A stretch of 22,621 nucleotides of DNA from a virus, in IMG/VR virus record IMGVR_UViG_3300020469_000286, positions 1-22,621 of that record; one strand, 5' to 3'. This document shows, piece by piece, positions 22,304-22,621 of the stretch. Position 1 is the stretch's first letter; every line of letters begins with the position of its first letter. A model generated the notes under the pieces. The model saw nothing but the letters and a program-made list of their open reading frames with translations. It was not told the origin of the DNA and made no database searches. The position numbers were made by a program, and so were the translations under genes.

Positions 22304-22327
22304 AGACCCCTTCGGGGGTCTTTTTTT
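22304..22327 (+). terminator. rho-independent terminator with UUCG tetraloop
   Basis: 7-bp stem AGACCCC / GGGGTCT closed by a TTCG tetraloop on a C-G pair, followed by T7. It ends the membrane protein unit and continues ATGCTA into a late-promoter-like box. Confidence 0.95.
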
Positions 22328-22329
22328 AT

Positions 22330-22357
22330 GCTAAATAGTAACACTTCTTTATAAATG
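22330..22357 (+). promoter_or_regulatory. two late promoter-like boxes after the terminator
   Basis: GCTAAATA at 22330-22337 and TATAAATG at 22350-22357 (7 of 8 to TATAAATA) lie directly after the terminator. The second is 20 bases before the ATG at 22377, the same spacing seen ahead of gp20. Confidence 0.45.
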
Positions 22358-22376
22358 AATGTCAGAGATTAGACAC

Positions 22377-22484
22377 ATGATTGAAATGGTGGTGATGATA
22401 ATATTTTTCACAACGGTGCCAGTAGCGTTAGTCCTCAACCTATTTTTCAAGTTCTCGCAAGGGAATGATAAGCGTAGTTTATAA
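22377..22484 (+). CDS. 35-aa membrane microprotein
   Basis: ATG at 22377 to TAA at 22482-22484. The product has one hydrophobic helix (MIEMVVMIIFFTTVPVALVL, continuing NLFFKF) and a polar, mostly basic tail (SQGNDKRSL). It stands alone between a terminator with late-type boxes and a host-type promoter, so the space appears to exist for this peptide. The ribosome-binding site is weak (AGAGAT). It could be a holin-like or small bilayer peptide. I considered a small photosystem subunit but see no diagnostic residues. Confidence 0.5.
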   Translation: MIEMVVMIIFFTTVPVALVLNLFFKFSQGNDKRSL

Positions 22485-22514
22485 TAGTTATAAGTGTTGC
22501 TTATGTAATAATAC

Positions 22515-22543
22515 TTTACAAAGTTTTATATTTCCTATATAAT
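22515..22543 (+). promoter_or_regulatory. near-consensus sigma-70 promoter at right end
   Basis: TTTACA (22515-22520), 17-base spacer, TATAAT (22538-22543). It lies 28 bases before the ATG at 22572 and is read by host-type polymerase, consistent with early or host-like expression of the next gene. Confidence 0.8.
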
Positions 22544-22571
22544 TATGTAACAAAAGTTCATATTACTTCAA

Positions 22572-22621
22572 ATGACCGTAACAACTGAATCAGGTGGTAG
22601 ACAAAACGCTTTCCCAACTGA
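22572..22621 (+). CDS. start of a gene, possibly high-light-inducible (Hli) protein
   Basis: Only 16 full codons are in the window: MTVTTESGGRQNAFPT, then a partial GA that could begin Glu or Asp. The segment GGRQNAFPT resembles the leader of many cyanophage Hli proteins, in which a G-R-x-N-x-[FY] motif precedes the chlorophyll-binding helix. The helix itself is beyond the window, so this is a weak call. A strong host-type promoter directly upstream fits a photosynthesis auxiliary gene. It could equally be another small cyanophage protein. Confidence 0.4.
   Translation, partial: MTVTTESGGRQNAFPT

Noticed and set aside
605-22344. Many open frames of 60-118 codons on the minus strand
   Set aside because: All lie opposite longer, recognisable plus-strand genes, have unusual Ser/Leu-rich composition typical of antisense shadows, and lack ribosome-binding sites or family motifs.
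22377-22484. 35-aa peptide as a small photosystem or cytochrome subunit
   Set aside because: Hydrophobic helix length is similar, but I see none of the residues that identify a particular photosystem peptide.
1-22621. tRNA genes, introns, homing endonucleases, insertion sequences, attachment sites
   Set aside because: No cloverleaf, terminal inverted repeats, integrase, transposase or interrupted core gene was seen. All core genes are continuous.

Overview
This window looks like the structural and recombination core of a T4-like marine cyanophage (a Synechococcus or Prochlorococcus myovirus). Every gene I can support lies on the + strand. The head and tail genes follow the T4 late order (13, 14, 15, 16, 17, 18, 19, 20, 67-like, 21, 22, 23) and are followed by gp3-like, uvsY, uvsW, 55, 47 and 46. 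A cyanobacterial host is suggested by a DUF3110-type gene between 47 and 46, by the cyanophage-type gp14, gp15 and gp55 sequences, and by a probable hli start at the right edge. The DNA is AT-rich, and genes are packed with overlaps of 1 to 17 bases.

Layout. Bases 1-14044 hold the virion module: the end of neck protein gp13, neck gp14, sheath terminator gp15, small terminase gp16, an unknown lysine-rich protein, large terminase gp17, sheath gp18, tube gp19, portal gp20, a gp67-like core peptide, an unknown beta-rich protein, protease gp21, scaffold gp22 and major capsid gp23, closed by a strong terminator. Bases 14100-17202 hold a second transcription unit: a small unknown ORF, a gp3-like tail completion protein, UvsY, UvsW and a possible Sm-like protein. 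Bases 17243-20957 start with a consensus extended -10 promoter and encode the late sigma factor gp55, a small ORF, gp47, the DUF3110 protein and gp46, all overlapping or touching. Bases 20954-22484 form a small accessory island with a secreted beta-barrel-like protein, a single-span membrane protein and two membrane microproteins. It is cut into units by terminators that share the sequence TTTTTTTATGC and run straight into promoters. A near-consensus promoter and the first codons of an Hli-like gene end the window.

How it works together. NATAAATA boxes, like the T4 late promoter, sit at gene junctions ahead of the 3100 ORF, gp18, gp20, gp67-like, gp22 and the post-gp23 unit. These are the expected targets of the gp55 encoded here. 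gp20, 67-like, 21, 22 and 23 build the prohead, gp16/17 fill it, and gp13/14/15/18/19/3 build and cap the neck and tail. gp46/47, UvsY and UvsW carry out recombination-dependent replication and repair. The host-sigma-like promoters ahead of gp55, the barrel gene, the membrane gene and the hli-like gene suggest that those units are transcribed earlier than the structural genes.

The least ordinary parts are the promoter embedded in a terminator at 21489-21526 and its relatives, the envelope-directed island, the fibre-like domains inserted into neck proteins gp14 and gp15, and the basic repeat protein with an AT-hook-like motif next to the terminase genes. I found no tRNA, CRISPR array, insertion sequence, intron or homing endonuclease. 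All functional calls are from reading the sequence, with no database search.
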